Assembly (NCBI RefSeq): GCF_004570385.1
Contig: NZ_SPQL01000005.1
Span: 124,001-188,000 of the forward strand
DNA length: 64,000 bases
Source of the DNA: Blastococcus sp. CT_GayMR19
GTDB lineage: Bacteria > Actinomycetota > Actinomycetes > Mycobacteriales > Geodermatophilaceae
Direction of reading: 5' to 3'
The stretch's first letter is position 1, and the number at the start of each line of letters is the position of its first letter. Below are positions 1-11,190 of this stretch, piece after piece. A program made the position numbers and the translations under genes. The notes under the pieces are model-generated. The model had not been told where the DNA came from, searched no databases, and worked only from the letters and a program-made list of their open reading frames with translations.

Positions 1-227
1 CGTACCGAGCGGACCTCGCCGCCGTGCCCGACGGCCGTCGGGGCCGCGAACCCGGGCAGTTCGCCGATGGCGACGCGGCCCTCGGCCGGGCCGAAGGCGT
101 CCGCGGCCGGGGCCCAGCCGGAGCCCATCACCACCGCCACGTCGTGGGATCCGCCGAGCGCCGAGGAGAGGGCCTCGGCGGCCTGGGCGGCCAGGGTGGC
201 GGGGTCGGTTCGGGAGGCCTGGTTCAC
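1..227 (-). CDS. Purine nucleoside phosphorylase, N-terminal part (cut by window edge)
   Basis: Only the first 75 codons lie in the window; the gene runs off the left edge. The start is a GTG at 227. The visible peptide has the family's phosphate-binding segment VVMGSGW (residues 32-38), followed by GELPGF (55-60) and HGGEVRS (68-74), which are typical of trimeric purine nucleoside phosphorylases (PunA/DeoD) that cleave inosine and guanosine with phosphate. A TAGCGT box ends six bases before the GTG, so the transcript is probably leaderless. The M. tuberculosis orthologue deoD (Rv3307) lies near amidohydrolases, a gamma-glutamylcyclotransferase-like gene and lpdA, all of which also occur further right in this window. 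Confidence 0.88.
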   Translation of the reverse strand, partial: MNQASRTDPATLAAQAAEALSSALGGSHDVAVVMGSGWAPAADAFGPAEGRVAIGELPGFAAPTAVGHGGEVRSV

Positions 228-233
228 GCGGGG

Positions 234-239
234 ACGCTA
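234..239 (-). promoter_or_regulatory. -10 box of a leaderless start for the purine nucleoside phosphorylase gene
   Basis: TAGCGT on the minus strand, then six bases, then the GTG start at 227. This TANNNT spacing puts the transcription start on the start codon. No convincing -35 box was seen. Confidence 0.55.
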
Positions 240-294
240 ACGCAGCACCGGAAGACGGTGTGCGGCGCTGGGCCCGCGCACGGAGGATGGGCCG

Positions 295-861
295 ATGCCT
301 GGCACGGCGAGCGACCGGGGGCCGCAGCCCACGCTGACGGGTCGGCACGTCCGGCTGCGGCCGTGGCGGCCCGACGACGTCGACGCCGTGCACGCCGCCT
401 GCCAGGACCCCGACATCCAGCGCTGGACGCAGGTGCCGGTTCCCTACGCGCGGGAGTATGCGGAGGGCTTCGTGCGCGTCGCGGCGCCGGACACGTGGGC
501 CGCGGGCGGCGCGCTGTTCGCCGTCGAGCCGCGCGACGGCGGGCCACTGGCCGGCAGCATCGGCCTGTTCCCCCCGCGCGACGGCTTCGCCGAGGCCGGC
601 TACTGGACGGCGCCCGGGTCCAGGGGCCGGGGGTTCACCGCGGAAGCGCTCCGGTTGCTGAGCCGGTGGGCCTTCGATCCGTGCGGACTGCGCCGGGTCG
701 AGCTGCTCGTCGACCCGGGCAACGCGGGCTCGCGCGGGGTGGCGGAGCGCGCCGGTTTCCGCGCCGAGGGGACCGTCCGGCAGCGGTTCCTGCACCGCGG
801 GCGGCCGAGCGACGTCGTCCTGTATGCCCTCCTGGCGACGGACCCGCGTCCGGCGCCCTGA
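295..861 (+). CDS. GNAT family N-acetyltransferase (RimJ/RimL type)
   Basis: A 188-residue protein of the GNAT fold that should move an acetyl group from acetyl-CoA to an amine or a protein N-terminus. The beginning (LTGRHVRLRPWRPDD, residues 14-28) matches the first strand of RimJ/RimL acetyltransferases, and the acetyl-CoA pyrophosphate loop is visible as SRGRGFTAEAL (109-119). The segment NAGSRGVAERAGFRAEG (143-159) is the usual C-terminal part of the fold. The ATG is preceded by GGAGG at 282-286, eight bases upstream. The gene stands alone between a divergent nucleoside phosphorylase and the gene at 928. The substrate cannot be told from sequence. Confidence 0.88.
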   Translation: MPGTASDRGPQPTLTGRHVRLRPWRPDDVDAVHAACQDPDIQRWTQVPVPYAREYAEGFVRVAAPDTWAAGGALFAVEPRDGGPLAGSIGLFPPRDGFAEAGYWTAPGSRGRGFTAEALRLLSRWAFDPCGLRRVELLVDPGNAGSRGVAERAGFRAEGTVRQRFLHRGRPSDVVLYALLATDPRPAP

Positions 862-915
862 TCACCGGCAGGAGTGATCCTGCCCGGCCGGGGGGTGGCA
901 CCCCCTGATCGAACC

Positions 916-921
916 TAGACT
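916..921 (+). promoter_or_regulatory. -10 box of a leaderless start for the GCS2 ligase operon
   Basis: TAGACT ends six bases before the GTG at 928. No Shine-Dalgarno sequence precedes that GTG, which fits leaderless translation of the operon 928-8625. Confidence 0.6.
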
Positions 922-927
922 TCCGAC

Positions 928-2133
928 GTGCAGATCCCGTTCGAGTCCTCGGAGCGCGCCAGCCTCGGCGTGGAGTGGGAGCTGCAGCTCATCGACCGGG
1001 AGACCCGCGAGCTGTCCGCGGGCGCTGTGGAGATCCTCGAGGAGATCCGGCCCGACGGCGCCGAGGAGCACCCCAAGGCGAAGCACGAGCTGCTCCAGTC
1101 GACGATCGAGATCATCACCGGCATCTGCACGACCGTCGAGGAGGCCAAGACCGACCTGGCGGGGACCCTCGCCGAGGTCGCGGCCGCCGCCGACCGTCGG
1201 GGCCTGGGCCTCATGTGCGCGGGCACCCACCCGTTCACCGACTGGCAGACCCAGCTCATCTCGCCGAAGGAGCGCTACCTCCAGCTCGTCGAGCGGATGC
1301 AGTGGCTCGCCCGGCGGCTGCAGATCTTCGGCGTCCACGTGCACGTCGGCGTCCGGTCGCCGGAGAAGGCGATCCCCGTCGTCAACGCGCTCTGCCAGTA
1401 CCTGCCGCACTTCCTGGCGCTCTCGTCGTCCTCCCCGTTCTGGGTCGGCTGCGACACCGGGCTGGCGTCCTCGCGCACCAAGGTCTTCGAGTCCATGCCG
1501 ACGGCGGGGCTGCCCTACCAGCTGTCGGGCTGGGACGAGTTCGAGACCTACATGGAGACGCTGATCTCCACGAACTCGATCCAGAGCGTGCGCGAGGTGT
1601 GGTGGGACGTCCGGCCGCACCCGGGCTTCGGCACCGTGGAGCTGCGGATCTGCGACGGCCTGCCGACCCTCGACGAGATCGGTGCGGTCGCCGCCCTGAC
1701 GCAGTGCCTGGTCGAGCAGTTCGACACCCAGCTCGACCGCGGCTACACCCTGCCGACGCCCGCGAGCTGGATCCTGCGCGAGAACAAGTGGCGGGCGGCC
1801 CGCTACGGCCTCGACGCCGACGTGGTCATCGACGAGAAGGGCACGGTCCGGCCGGTCCGCCAGGCGCTCCTCGACCTCGTCGAGGACCTCACGCCGACGG
1901 CGAAGCGGCTGGGCTGCGAGGCGGAGCTCGCCGACGTCGAACGCGTCATGGCCGTCGGGGCCTCCTACCAGCGGCAGCGCGCGGTGGCCGCCGCCACCGG
2001 CGGGGACCTGCGCGCGGTCGTCGACAGCCTCCTCGGCGAGATGCGGGACGGCCTGCCCGCCACCGCCCCGGCCGGCGGTCCGACCGGGCCCGTCCCCGGC
2101 CCGGCCGACTGCGGGGGAGGACACGCGGCATGA
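928..2133 (+). CDS. Carboxylate-amine ligase of the glutamate-cysteine ligase type 2 (YbdK) family
   Basis: A 401-residue member of the GCS2 family, which joins glutamate to an amine, classically cysteine, using ATP. Visible family segments are GVEWELQLID (14-23), GTHPFTDW (99-106) and FGVHVHVGV (134-142). The GTG start has no ribosome site but a -10 box six bases upstream. It is the first gene of a tight operon, and its stop overlaps the next start as ATGA at 2130-2133. Actinobacteria usually make mycothiol rather than glutathione, and no gshB-like gene is nearby, so the product may not be gamma-glutamylcysteine. EgtA-type or other gamma-glutamyl ligase activity is possible. The family call is secure; the substrate is not. 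Confidence 0.88.
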   Translation: MQIPFESSERASLGVEWELQLIDRETRELSAGAVEILEEIRPDGAEEHPKAKHELLQSTIEIITGICTTVEEAKTDLAGTLAEVAAAADRRGLGLMCAGTHPFTDWQTQLISPKERYLQLVERMQWLARRLQIFGVHVHVGVRSPEKAIPVVNALCQYLPHFLALSSSSPFWVGCDTGLASSRTKVFESMPTAGLPYQLSGWDEFETYMETLISTNSIQSVREVWWDVRPHPGFGTVELRICDGLPTLDEIGAVAALTQCLVEQFDTQLDRGYTLPTPASWILRENKWRAARYGLDADVVIDEKGTVRPVRQALLDLVEDLTPTAKRLGCEAELADVERVMAVGASYQRQRAVAAATGGDLRAVVDSLLGEMRDGLPATAPAGGPTGPVPGPADCGGGHAA

Positions 2134-3461
2134 ACCCCGTCGTCGAGAAGCTGGGTGCCGCGGTCGACGAGTGGGTCGAGAAGAACAACGCCCAGCTCGT
2201 GTCCACCCGGCGGCACCTGCACGCCCATCCGGAGCTGGCCTTCGCCGAGTTCGAGACGACGTCCTACCTCGAGCAGCGGCTCCGCGAGGTCGGGCTCAAG
2301 CCGCGGCGGCTGCCGACGGGCACCGGGCTGGTCTGCGATGTGGGATCGGATGCGGCGGGTGGGGGACCGATGGTCGTCCTCCGCGCCGACATCGACGCCC
2401 TCCCGCTGCCCGACCAGAAGGACGTGCCCTACGCGTCCACCAAGGAGGGCCTCTGCCACGCCTGCGGCCACGACGTGCACACGACCGTCGCCCTGGGCGT
2501 CGCCATGGCGCTGGCGACGCTCGACGGGCTGCCCGGCACCGTGCGGGTGATCTTCCAGCCCGCGGAGGAGACCATCCCGGGCGGAGCCACCGAGGTCGTC
2601 GCCTCCGGCGTGCTCGACGGCGCCTCGCGGGCGTTCGCCCTGCACTGCGACCCGTCCGTGCCCGCGGGCACCGTGGGGCTGCGCACGGGGGCCATCACGG
2701 CTGCCTGCGACCGGATCGACATCACGCTGACCGGCCCCGGCGGGCACACCGCGCGCCCGCAGCTCACCGTCGACCTGGTCGACGCCCTCGGGCGGCTGAT
2801 CACCGACCTGCCCGGTCTGCTCTCCCGGCAGGTCGATCCCCGGTCGGGCATGTCCCTGGTCTGGGGGGCGGTCAACGCGGGCATCGCGGCCAACGCCATC
2901 CCGCAGCGCGGCTCGCTGCGGGGCACCGTCCGGGTGCTCGACCGCGAGCTGTGGAAGGACGCCGAGAACCTCATGCGCTCGCTCGTCGAGCGGGTCGCGG
3001 CGACGACCGGGGCCGACGTCGACGTCGACTACGTCCGCGGCCTGCCGCCCGTGGTCAACGACCCGCGGGCGGTCGCCCTGATGCGCGCCGCCGCGCTGGA
3101 GACGGTGGGCCACGACCACGTGGTGGTGTCGCCGCAGAGCATGGGGGGCGAGGACTTCGGCTGGTTCGCCGACGTCATGCCCATCGCGCTCGCCCGGCTG
3201 GGCACCCATCCCGGTGGGCCGCCGCTGGACCTGCACCGGGGCACCTTCGACGTGGACGAACGGGCGATCGGGGTCGGCATCCGCCTGCTCGCGCGCACCG
3301 CCCTGCACGCCCTGGAGGCCGACGCCCTGAGCGATCCCGCCGGCCCTCCCGCACCCCCGCGCACACGGCGCCCCGCACCCGGGGACACTTCTGCACGACG
3401 AGCCGTCGAAAGGGAACCCGACGATGCGTTCCACCGACCAGCAGACCGCCACGCCGGCTGA
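2130..3461 (+). CDS. M20 family metal-dependent amidohydrolase
   Basis: A 443-residue M20 peptidase/amidohydrolase, the group that includes hippurate hydrolase and the mycobacterial AmiA1/AmiB1 proteins. Metal and catalytic segments are HLHAHPEL (29-36), RADIDALP (85-92), CHACGHDVH (109-117), FQPAEE (142-147) and GGHTARP (205-211), with MGGEDFGWF (338-346) near the end of the catalytic domain. It starts on the ATGA overlap with the ligase gene. The last 40 or so residues are a proline- and arginine-rich tail unlike the domain, and its coding sequence overlaps the mutA start by 38 bp, so the tail may have little function. It should cleave an amide bond of a small acylated amino acid; the substrate is unknown. 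Confidence 0.9.
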   Translation: MNPVVEKLGAAVDEWVEKNNAQLVSTRRHLHAHPELAFAEFETTSYLEQRLREVGLKPRRLPTGTGLVCDVGSDAAGGGPMVVLRADIDALPLPDQKDVPYASTKEGLCHACGHDVHTTVALGVAMALATLDGLPGTVRVIFQPAEETIPGGATEVVASGVLDGASRAFALHCDPSVPAGTVGLRTGAITAACDRIDITLTGPGGHTARPQLTVDLVDALGRLITDLPGLLSRQVDPRSGMSLVWGAVNAGIAANAIPQRGSLRGTVRVLDRELWKDAENLMRSLVERVAATTGADVDVDYVRGLPPVVNDPRAVALMRAAALETVGHDHVVVSPQSMGGEDFGWFADVMPIALARLGTHPGGPPLDLHRGTFDVDERAIGVGIRLLARTALHALEADALSDPAGPPAPPRTRRPAPGDTSARRAVEREPDDAFHRPADRHAG

Positions 3462-5354
3462 CACCGACGCGCAGATCCCGGCCGAGCACGAGGTGCCGGA
3501 GACCCTGGCCCTCGCCGGGGAGTTCGATCCCGTCACGCGGGAGCAGTGGCGCGAGCTCGTGGCCGGCGTGCTGCGCAAGGCCGGGCGGGAGGACCTGCCC
3601 GATCCGGTCGAGGACGCGCTGAGCCGCACGGTGGCCACCGGGGTCAGGGTCGCGCCGCTCTACACGGCCGAGGACGCCGGTGACCTGCCGAGCGCCGTGG
3701 GCGTCCCGGGCGTCGCTCCGTTCGTCCGTGGGGCCCGGGCCGGCGTGGCTCCGGAGAGCGGGGCGCCCGCCGGCTGGGACATCCGGCAGCGGCACGCGCA
3801 CCCGGACGTCGCCGTCACGAAGGAGGCGATCGCCGCCGACCTGGAGAACGGCGTCACCTCGCTGTGGCTCGTGCTCGGCGAGGGCGCGATCCCGGTCGGC
3901 TCGCTGGGCGAGGTGCTGGACGGCGTCCTGCTCGACCTGGCGCCGGTGACCGTGCAGGGCGGGGCGCCGGCCGCCGAGGCGTTCCTGTCCCTGGTGGAGG
4001 GGCGCACCGACCTGGCGCCGGGGAGCTCGCTGGGCCTCGACCCGCTCGGCGTGCACGCCGCCGGTGGGCAGGCGCAGGACCTCTCCGGACTGGCGGACGT
4101 CGCCCGGCGGGCGGCCGCTCATGCCGGCCTGCGCACCGTCGTCGTCGACGCGACCGTCTTCCACGACGCGGGCGCCTCGGCCGTGGAGGAGCTCGGCTGC
4201 TCCATCGCCGCCGGGGTCGCCTACCTGCGGGCGCTGACCGAATCGTCGCCCGCCCGCCCAGGGCTGAGCGTCGACGAGGCGTTCGGCCAGCTGGAGTTCC
4301 GCTACGCCGCGAGCGCCGACCAGTTCACGACGATCGCCGGGCTGCGCGCCGCCCGCCGGCTGTGGGACCGGGTCGGCGAGGAGAGCGGCGCCTCGCCCGA
4401 GGCCCGCGCCCAGCGGCAGCACGCCGTCACCTCCTCGGTGATGACGACGAAGCGCGATCCCTGGGTCAACCTGCTGCGCACGACGGTCGCGGGCTTCGCC
4501 GCAGGCGTGGGCGGCGCCGACGTCGTCACCGTCCAGCCGTTCGACGCCGCGCTCGGCCTGCCCGACGCGTTCTCCCGCCGCATCGCCCGGAACACCCAGA
4601 GCCTGCTGGTCGAGGAGGGGCACCTGGCGCGGGTGCTGGATCCGGCCGGGGGGTCCTGGTACGTCGAGTCGCTGACCGACTCCCTCGCCGGGGCCGCCTG
4701 GGACCTGTTCACCGAGATCGAGCGGGCCGGCGGGCTCCCGGCGGCCCTCGACTCGGGCCTGGTGCGGGACCGGATCGGTGCCGCGTGGGACGCCCGCGCG
4801 AAGCGGCTCGCCACCCGGAAGGACCCGGTCACCGGCGTCAGCGAGTTCCCGAACCTGGCCGAGAAGCTGCCCTCGCGCGAGCCCGCCGCCGAGGTGCTGC
4901 CGACGGGTGGCCTGCCGCGCGTCCGGGCCGCGCAGGAGTTCGAGGAGCTGCGCGACGCCGCGGACGCCGCCGGGCAGCGGCCGACGGTCTATCTCGCGAC
5001 CATCGGACCGATCGCGCGGCACACGGCACGGGCGTCGTTCGCCGGCAACCTGTTCCAGGCGGGCGGCCTCGGGACGCCGTCCGGGGACGGTGCCGCGGGC
5101 TTCGCCGAGGCGGCGACGACGGTCGCCTGCATCTGCGGCACCGACAAGGACTACACCTCGTCCGCTGCCGGGCTGGCCGCCGAGCTCGAGGCCGCGGGTG
5201 CGAACCAGGTCTGGCTGGCGGGCAAGCCCGATCTGGGGATCGACGGCGTCGACGGGTACGTGTTCGCGGGGTGCGACGCCCTCGCGACGCTCCGGAGGGT
5301 GCACGATGAACTGCTCGGCCAGAATGGCCATTTCGGCCCTGAAGGAGGCCAGGC

Positions 5355-5358
<4 letters not shown>
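3424..5358 (+). CDS. mutA: Methylmalonyl-CoA mutase small (beta) subunit
   Basis: A 644-residue subunit of the heterodimeric adenosylcobalamin-dependent mutase that interconverts methylmalonyl-CoA and succinyl-CoA. The TIM-barrel part is recognisable ([12 protein letters not shown], residues 117-128; ITKRDPW-like [10 protein letters not shown] near 340), and the C-terminal domain keeps a flavodoxin-like fold but not the cobalamin motif DxHxxG, as expected for the non-catalytic subunit. A purine-rich GAAAGG at 3408-3413 lies ten bases before the ATG. The gene begins inside the end of the amidohydrolase gene and overlaps mutB by ATGA at 5355-5358. It works with MutB in propionate and odd-chain fatty acid use. 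Confidence 0.95.
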
Positions 5359-7568
<2,210 letters not shown>

Positions 7569-7617
7569 TCAGGGCCATCAGCGTGCTTCTGGCCCTTCGG
7601 GGTGCGCGCTGAGACGG

Positions 7618-8625
7618 GTGATCGACGTCCCGGCGCTCGCGGAAGGCGTGCTGGCGGGGGACCGGCGGGTGATGGCGCGCGCCATCACGCTGGTGGAGTC
7701 GCGCCGCGCCGACCACCGCGCGCTGGCCCAGCAGCTGCTCGTCGAGCTCCTGCCGCACGCCGGGGGTGCGCGGCGGGTCGGCATCAGCGGGGTGCCCGGC
7801 GTCGGCAAGTCGACCTTCATCGACGCACTCGGGGTGGCGCTGACCGCGGCCGGCTCGAAGGTGGCGGTGCTGGCGGTCGACCCGTCGTCGGCCCGGTCGG
7901 GCGGCTCGATCCTCGGTGACAAGACGCGCATGTCGCGGCTCGCCGTCGACCCGGACGCGTTCATCCGGCCCTCGCCGACCTCGGGCACGCTCGGCGGGGT
8001 CGCGCAGGCCACGCGGGAGTCGATGGTCGTCGTCGAGGCGGCCGGCTACGACGTCGTCCTGGTGGAGACCGTCGGCGTCGGGCAGTCCGAGATCGCCGTC
8101 GCCGAGATGGTCGACTCGTTCCTCTTCCTCACCCTCGCCCGCACCGGCGACCAGCTGCAGGGCATCAAGCGCGGGATCCTCGAGATCGCCGACGTCATCG
8201 CCGTCAACAAGGCCGACGGGCCAGGGGCGGTGGACGCCCGCAAGGCGGCGCGCGAGCTGGCCGGCGCGATCCGGATGCTGCGCGGGCACGTCGAGGGCGG
8301 CTGGGACGTGCCGGTGCTGACCTGTGCGGGCCTCACCGGCGAGGGGCTGGACGTCGTCTGGGCCAAACTGGTCGAGCACCAGGACCGGATGACGGCCTCG
8401 GGGGCGTTCGAGGAGCGGCGCCGCACCCAGCAGGTGCGCTGGACCTGGCAGCTCGTGCGCGACGGGCTCGAGCACCAGCTGCGCGAGCACCCGGGCGTGC
8501 GCGCGGCCGTGCCCGAGCTGGAGAAGGCGGTGCTCTCCGGTGAGCTGACCCCCGCGCTGGCGGCGCAGCAGATCCTGCAGACGTTCCTCGCGGCTCCCGG
8601 CGAGGCGCCCGCCGTCAGCTCGTGA
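7618..8625 (+). CDS. meaB: Methylmalonyl-CoA mutase-associated GTPase MeaB
   Basis: A 335-residue G3E-family GTPase of the MeaB/ArgK type that protects methylmalonyl-CoA mutase and gates adenosylcobalamin transfer. The P-loop is GVPGVGKST (58-66), followed by VDPSSARSGGSILGD, switch residues in VETVGVGQSE, and the guanine-specificity motif NKAD at about residue 197. The GTG at 7618 gives an N-terminus (VIDVPALAEGVLAGDRR) that aligns with the family start; no good ribosome site is visible, and 49 bp separate it from mutB. The last eleven bases overlap the convergent GtrA gene on the other strand. Confidence 0.93.
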   Translation: MIDVPALAEGVLAGDRRVMARAITLVESRRADHRALAQQLLVELLPHAGGARRVGISGVPGVGKSTFIDALGVALTAAGSKVAVLAVDPSSARSGGSILGDKTRMSRLAVDPDAFIRPSPTSGTLGGVAQATRESMVVVEAAGYDVVLVETVGVGQSEIAVAEMVDSFLFLTLARTGDQLQGIKRGILEIADVIAVNKADGPGAVDARKAARELAGAIRMLRGHVEGGWDVPVLTCAGLTGEGLDVVWAKLVEHQDRMTASGAFEERRRTQQVRWTWQLVRDGLEHQLREHPGVRAAVPELEKAVLSGELTPALAAQQILQTFLAAPGEAPAVSS

Positions 8626-9049
8626 CGCGCTCGGGCGAGAACAGCAGCCGGCCGCCGAGGAAGTTCAGCGGAGCGGTCACCGCGACGGTGACCACGGCCG
8701 TGGTGAGCGAGGACGGCTCCCACAGGGCCGTCATTCCCTGCACGACGGCGAGGCCGACGGCGTAGACCAGCAGGTACCAGCCGGCGAACGCGGCACCGCG
8801 ACGCCACGTGAGGCGGCTGCCGAAGACGACGGTCGCCGTCAGGGCGGTCGTGTACGCCAGCCCGAGCGCGAACACCACCGTGTAGGCCGCGCCCGGCGAC
8901 AGCCACCGCTGGAGGACGACGAACAGCGCGAGCGTCACCAGGGTGTTGCTGCCCCCGACCAGCAGGAACCGGATCAGCTCCCCGTACCGGGCGCCGAGCG
9001 GTGCCCGGCGCGCGCCCGTGGCCGGGAGGGCCACCGCGGTGTCAGCCAT
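8615..9049 (-). CDS. GtrA family membrane protein
   Basis: A 144-residue protein with about four membrane helices and the GtrA-type opening FLLVGGSNTLVTLALF (residues 28-43). GtrA proteins are thought to help flip polyprenyl-phosphate-linked sugars across the membrane. It is the last gene of a three-gene operon with a GT2 glycosyltransferase, overlapping it by eight bases at 9042-9049, and a sugar aminotransferase. This placement suggests that it handles the sugar that the GT2 loads onto bactoprenol phosphate. A second, distinct GtrA gene lies at 39795. Confidence 0.85.
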   Translation of the reverse strand: MADTAVALPATGARRAPLGARYGELIRFLLVGGSNTLVTLALFVVLQRWLSPGAAYTVVFALGLAYTTALTATVVFGSRLTWRRGAAFAGWYLLVYAVGLAVVQGMTALWEPSSLTTAVVTVAVTAPLNFLGGRLLFSPERVTS

Positions 9050-10106
9050 GGTTGGCGACGAGCGCGGGGAAGCGCTCGTGGTGCATCGGCACCGCGCCGG
9101 GACGGCCCTTGCTGTTCTCGTAGGTCCGCCACACGTAGCTGCCGACGATGCCGAGTGCGAGCAGGATCAGGGAGCACAGCAGGAACAGCACCAACATCAG
9201 CGGGGTGTAGCCCGCGACCTGGACGTTGCCGCTGGCCCAGGCGGCGAAGACCGCGACGCCGGCGCACAGGGACCCCACCACGCCACACAGACCGGCGGTG
9301 ATCAGCAGGGTGATGGGGAGGTCGGTGAACGAGAAGATGCTGTCGTTCATGTAGCGCAGCTTCTTCTTGAGCGTCCAGCCGCTCTTGCCCTCCTCGCGCT
9401 CCTGACGCTCGTAGGGCACCTCGGCCCGCCGGAACCCGAGCCAGTAGAGCAGGCCGATCAGGCTGGTGTTCGACTCCTGGAGCTGCAGGAGTTCGGTGAC
9501 CACCTGTCGCGTGCAACCGAACATGTCGACGCCGCCGGCGGGCAGGTCCTTCTGCACGTACCGCCGGTAGAAGGCCCAGAACGCCCGTGAGGCCGTGGAG
9601 GACATGGCCGGGTCCTGGCGTGCGGTACGGACGCCGACCGCGACGTCGTACTCGCCCGTGCTCAGCTCCCGGAAGATGTCCTCCACGAGGGAGACCGGTT
9701 CCTGCAGGTCCGCGGCCATGACCGCGACGTACTCGCCCTGGGCGACGGCCAGGCCGGCCCGGACCGCCGCGAAGGACCCGTAATTGCGCGACAGCGTCAC
9801 GAGCTGCGACTGCAGACCCGAGTCGGGGAGCAGCCGGCGCAGGAGGAGCAGCGAGCCGTCGGGGGAGCCGTCGACGACGAAGACCGCCTCGAACCCACCG
9901 TCGATCTCGTGGCTGAGGGTGGCCAGCCGCGAGATCAGGGCCGGGATCGTCGCCTCGTTGCCGTAGACGGGGACGACGACGGTGTAGGTCACCGCGACCT
10001 CCGCGGACGCGGGGCGCGCGACCTTCGGGTCGATCCGCTGCTGAGGGAGGACCACGGGCCCGGCGGCCTCGTGCCGGGCCATCAGGTCAGAGCTTGCGAA
10101 GGACAT
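9042..10106 (-). CDS. Polyprenyl-phosphate glycosyltransferase (GT2, DPM1/ArnC-like)
   Basis: A 354-residue glycosyltransferase with an N-terminal GT-A domain (VVPVYGNEATIPALISRL near residue 46; AADLQEP as the DxD-like region; FVVDGSPDGS) and two C-terminal membrane helices, as in dolichol-phosphate-mannose synthase, GtrB and ArnC. It should transfer a sugar from a nucleotide donor to a polyprenyl phosphate on the inner face of the membrane. The ATG at 10106 overlaps the aminotransferase gene by 20 bp and has GAGAGG seven bases upstream; an ATG at 10082 is a possible alternative but lacks a ribosome site. The GtrA gene follows directly. Confidence 0.88.
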   Translation of the reverse strand: MSFASSDLMARHEAAGPVVLPQQRIDPKVARPASAEVAVTYTVVVPVYGNEATIPALISRLATLSHEIDGGFEAVFVVDGSPDGSLLLLRRLLPDSGLQSQLVTLSRNYGSFAAVRAGLAVAQGEYVAVMAADLQEPVSLVEDIFRELSTGEYDVAVGVRTARQDPAMSSTASRAFWAFYRRYVQKDLPAGGVDMFGCTRQVVTELLQLQESNTSLIGLLYWLGFRRAEVPYERQEREEGKSGWTLKKKLRYMNDSIFSFTDLPITLLITAGLCGVVGSLCAGVAVFAAWASGNVQVAGYTPLMLVLFLLCSLILLALGIVGSYVWRTYENSKGRPGAVPMHHERFPALVANHG

Positions 10107-11190
10107 CGCACACCCTCTCGATCTCGGTCTCGGTCATCTCGGCGAAGCAGGGCAGCGTCAGGATCTGCGTGGCGGCCCGCTCCGTCACGGGCAGCTGCAC
10201 GTCGGCGGTGGCGGAGGCGAGCACCGGCTGGCGGTGGTCGGGCACGGGGTAGTGGACGTCGGAGCGCACGCCGGCCTCGGCGAACGCGGCCCGGTCGCCC
10301 TCGCGGTCCTCGGTGATCATGACCGCGAGGTGGCCGACGTAGGCGGGGGAGTCCGTGGCGTTGCCGTGGACCATGCGGCGCGGCCCGGAGCCGAGCACCT
10401 CCGCGTAGCGGGCGACGATCTCGCGGCGCCGGGCGTTCCACGCGTCGAGGTGGGGGAGCTTCACGCGCAGCACGGCCGCCTGCAGCTCGTCGAGGCGGCT
10501 GTTGCGTCCGCGGGGTTCGGTCACCGTGTACTTCGAGGACCAGCCGTACTGACGCAGCCGGCGGACCAGCGCCGCCCGCTCGTCGTCGTTGGTCACGACG
10601 GCGCCGCCGTCGCCCAGGGCGCCGAGGTTCTTCGTCGGGAAGAAGCTGAAGGCGGCGACGTCACCGAGCGACCCGGCCGGGCCCTCCTCGTTGCGCGCGC
10701 CGGCGGCCTGCGCACAGTCCTCGACCAGCGCGACGCCGTGCGCGCGGCACAGGTCGCGGATGGGGGCGATCTCGGCCATCCGCCCGTAGAGGTGGGTGAC
10801 CACGACGGCCTTGGTGCGCGGCGTGAGCGCCGGCTCGATCGTCGCGGCGGTCAGCAGCAGCGAACCGGGGTCGACATCGGCGAAGCGGGGCACGAGGCCG
10901 GCCTTCAGCGCGGCGGTCGCGGTGTACATGCTCGCGTTCGCGGCGGTCACGACCTCGTCGCCCGGCTGGCAGCCGACGCTGAGCAGGGCCAGTTCCAGGG
11001 CGTCGGTCCCGTTGGCGACGCCGACGCAGTGCGCGGCGCCGATCACGGTGGCGAACTCGCGCTCGAAGGCGTCGTGCTGCGGGCCGAGCACGTACCAGCC
11101 GCTCGAGAGCACCTCGTCCACGGCGGCGCGCAGCGGTGCTTCCAGTTCGAGGAAGCCCCGGCGGAGATCGTTGAGGGGTACGTCGGTCAT
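10087..11190 (-). CDS. DegT/DnrJ/EryC1 family sugar aminotransferase
   Basis: A 367-residue PLP-dependent aminotransferase of the type that makes amino sugars from nucleotide-linked keto sugars. Visible are the N-terminal PLNDLRRG segment, VANGTDALELAL (58-69), VEDCAQA (156-162), and the PLP lysine at residue 187 in FFPTKNLGALGDGG. A start at 11190 (MTDVPLND) is chosen over longer versions because it matches the family start. It leads an operon with a DPM1-like glycosyltransferase and a GtrA protein, so the amino sugar it forms may be loaded onto bactoprenol phosphate. Two other DegT genes, at 32489 and 36079, are different in sequence and context. Confidence 0.9.
   Translation of the reverse strand: MTDVPLNDLRRGFLELEAPLRAAVDEVLSSGWYVLGPQHDAFEREFATVIGAAHCVGVANGTDALELALLSVGCQPGDEVVTAANASMYTATAALKAGLVPRFADVDPGSLLLTAATIEPALTPRTKAVVVTHLYGRMAEIAPIRDLCRAHGVALVEDCAQAAGARNEEGPAGSLGDVAAFSFFPTKNLGALGDGGAVVTNDDERAALVRRLRQYGWSSKYTVTEPRGRNSRLDELQAAVLRVKLPHLDAWNARRREIVARYAEVLGSGPRRMVHGNATDSPAYVGHLAVMITEDREGDRAAFAEAGVRSDVHYPVPDHRQPVLASATADVQLPVTERAATQILTLPCFAEMTETEIERVCDVLRKL

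Noticed and set aside
3300-3424. Cobalamin riboswitch before mutA
   Set aside because: The upstream gene overlaps the mutA start, and no B12-box-like sequence was visible.
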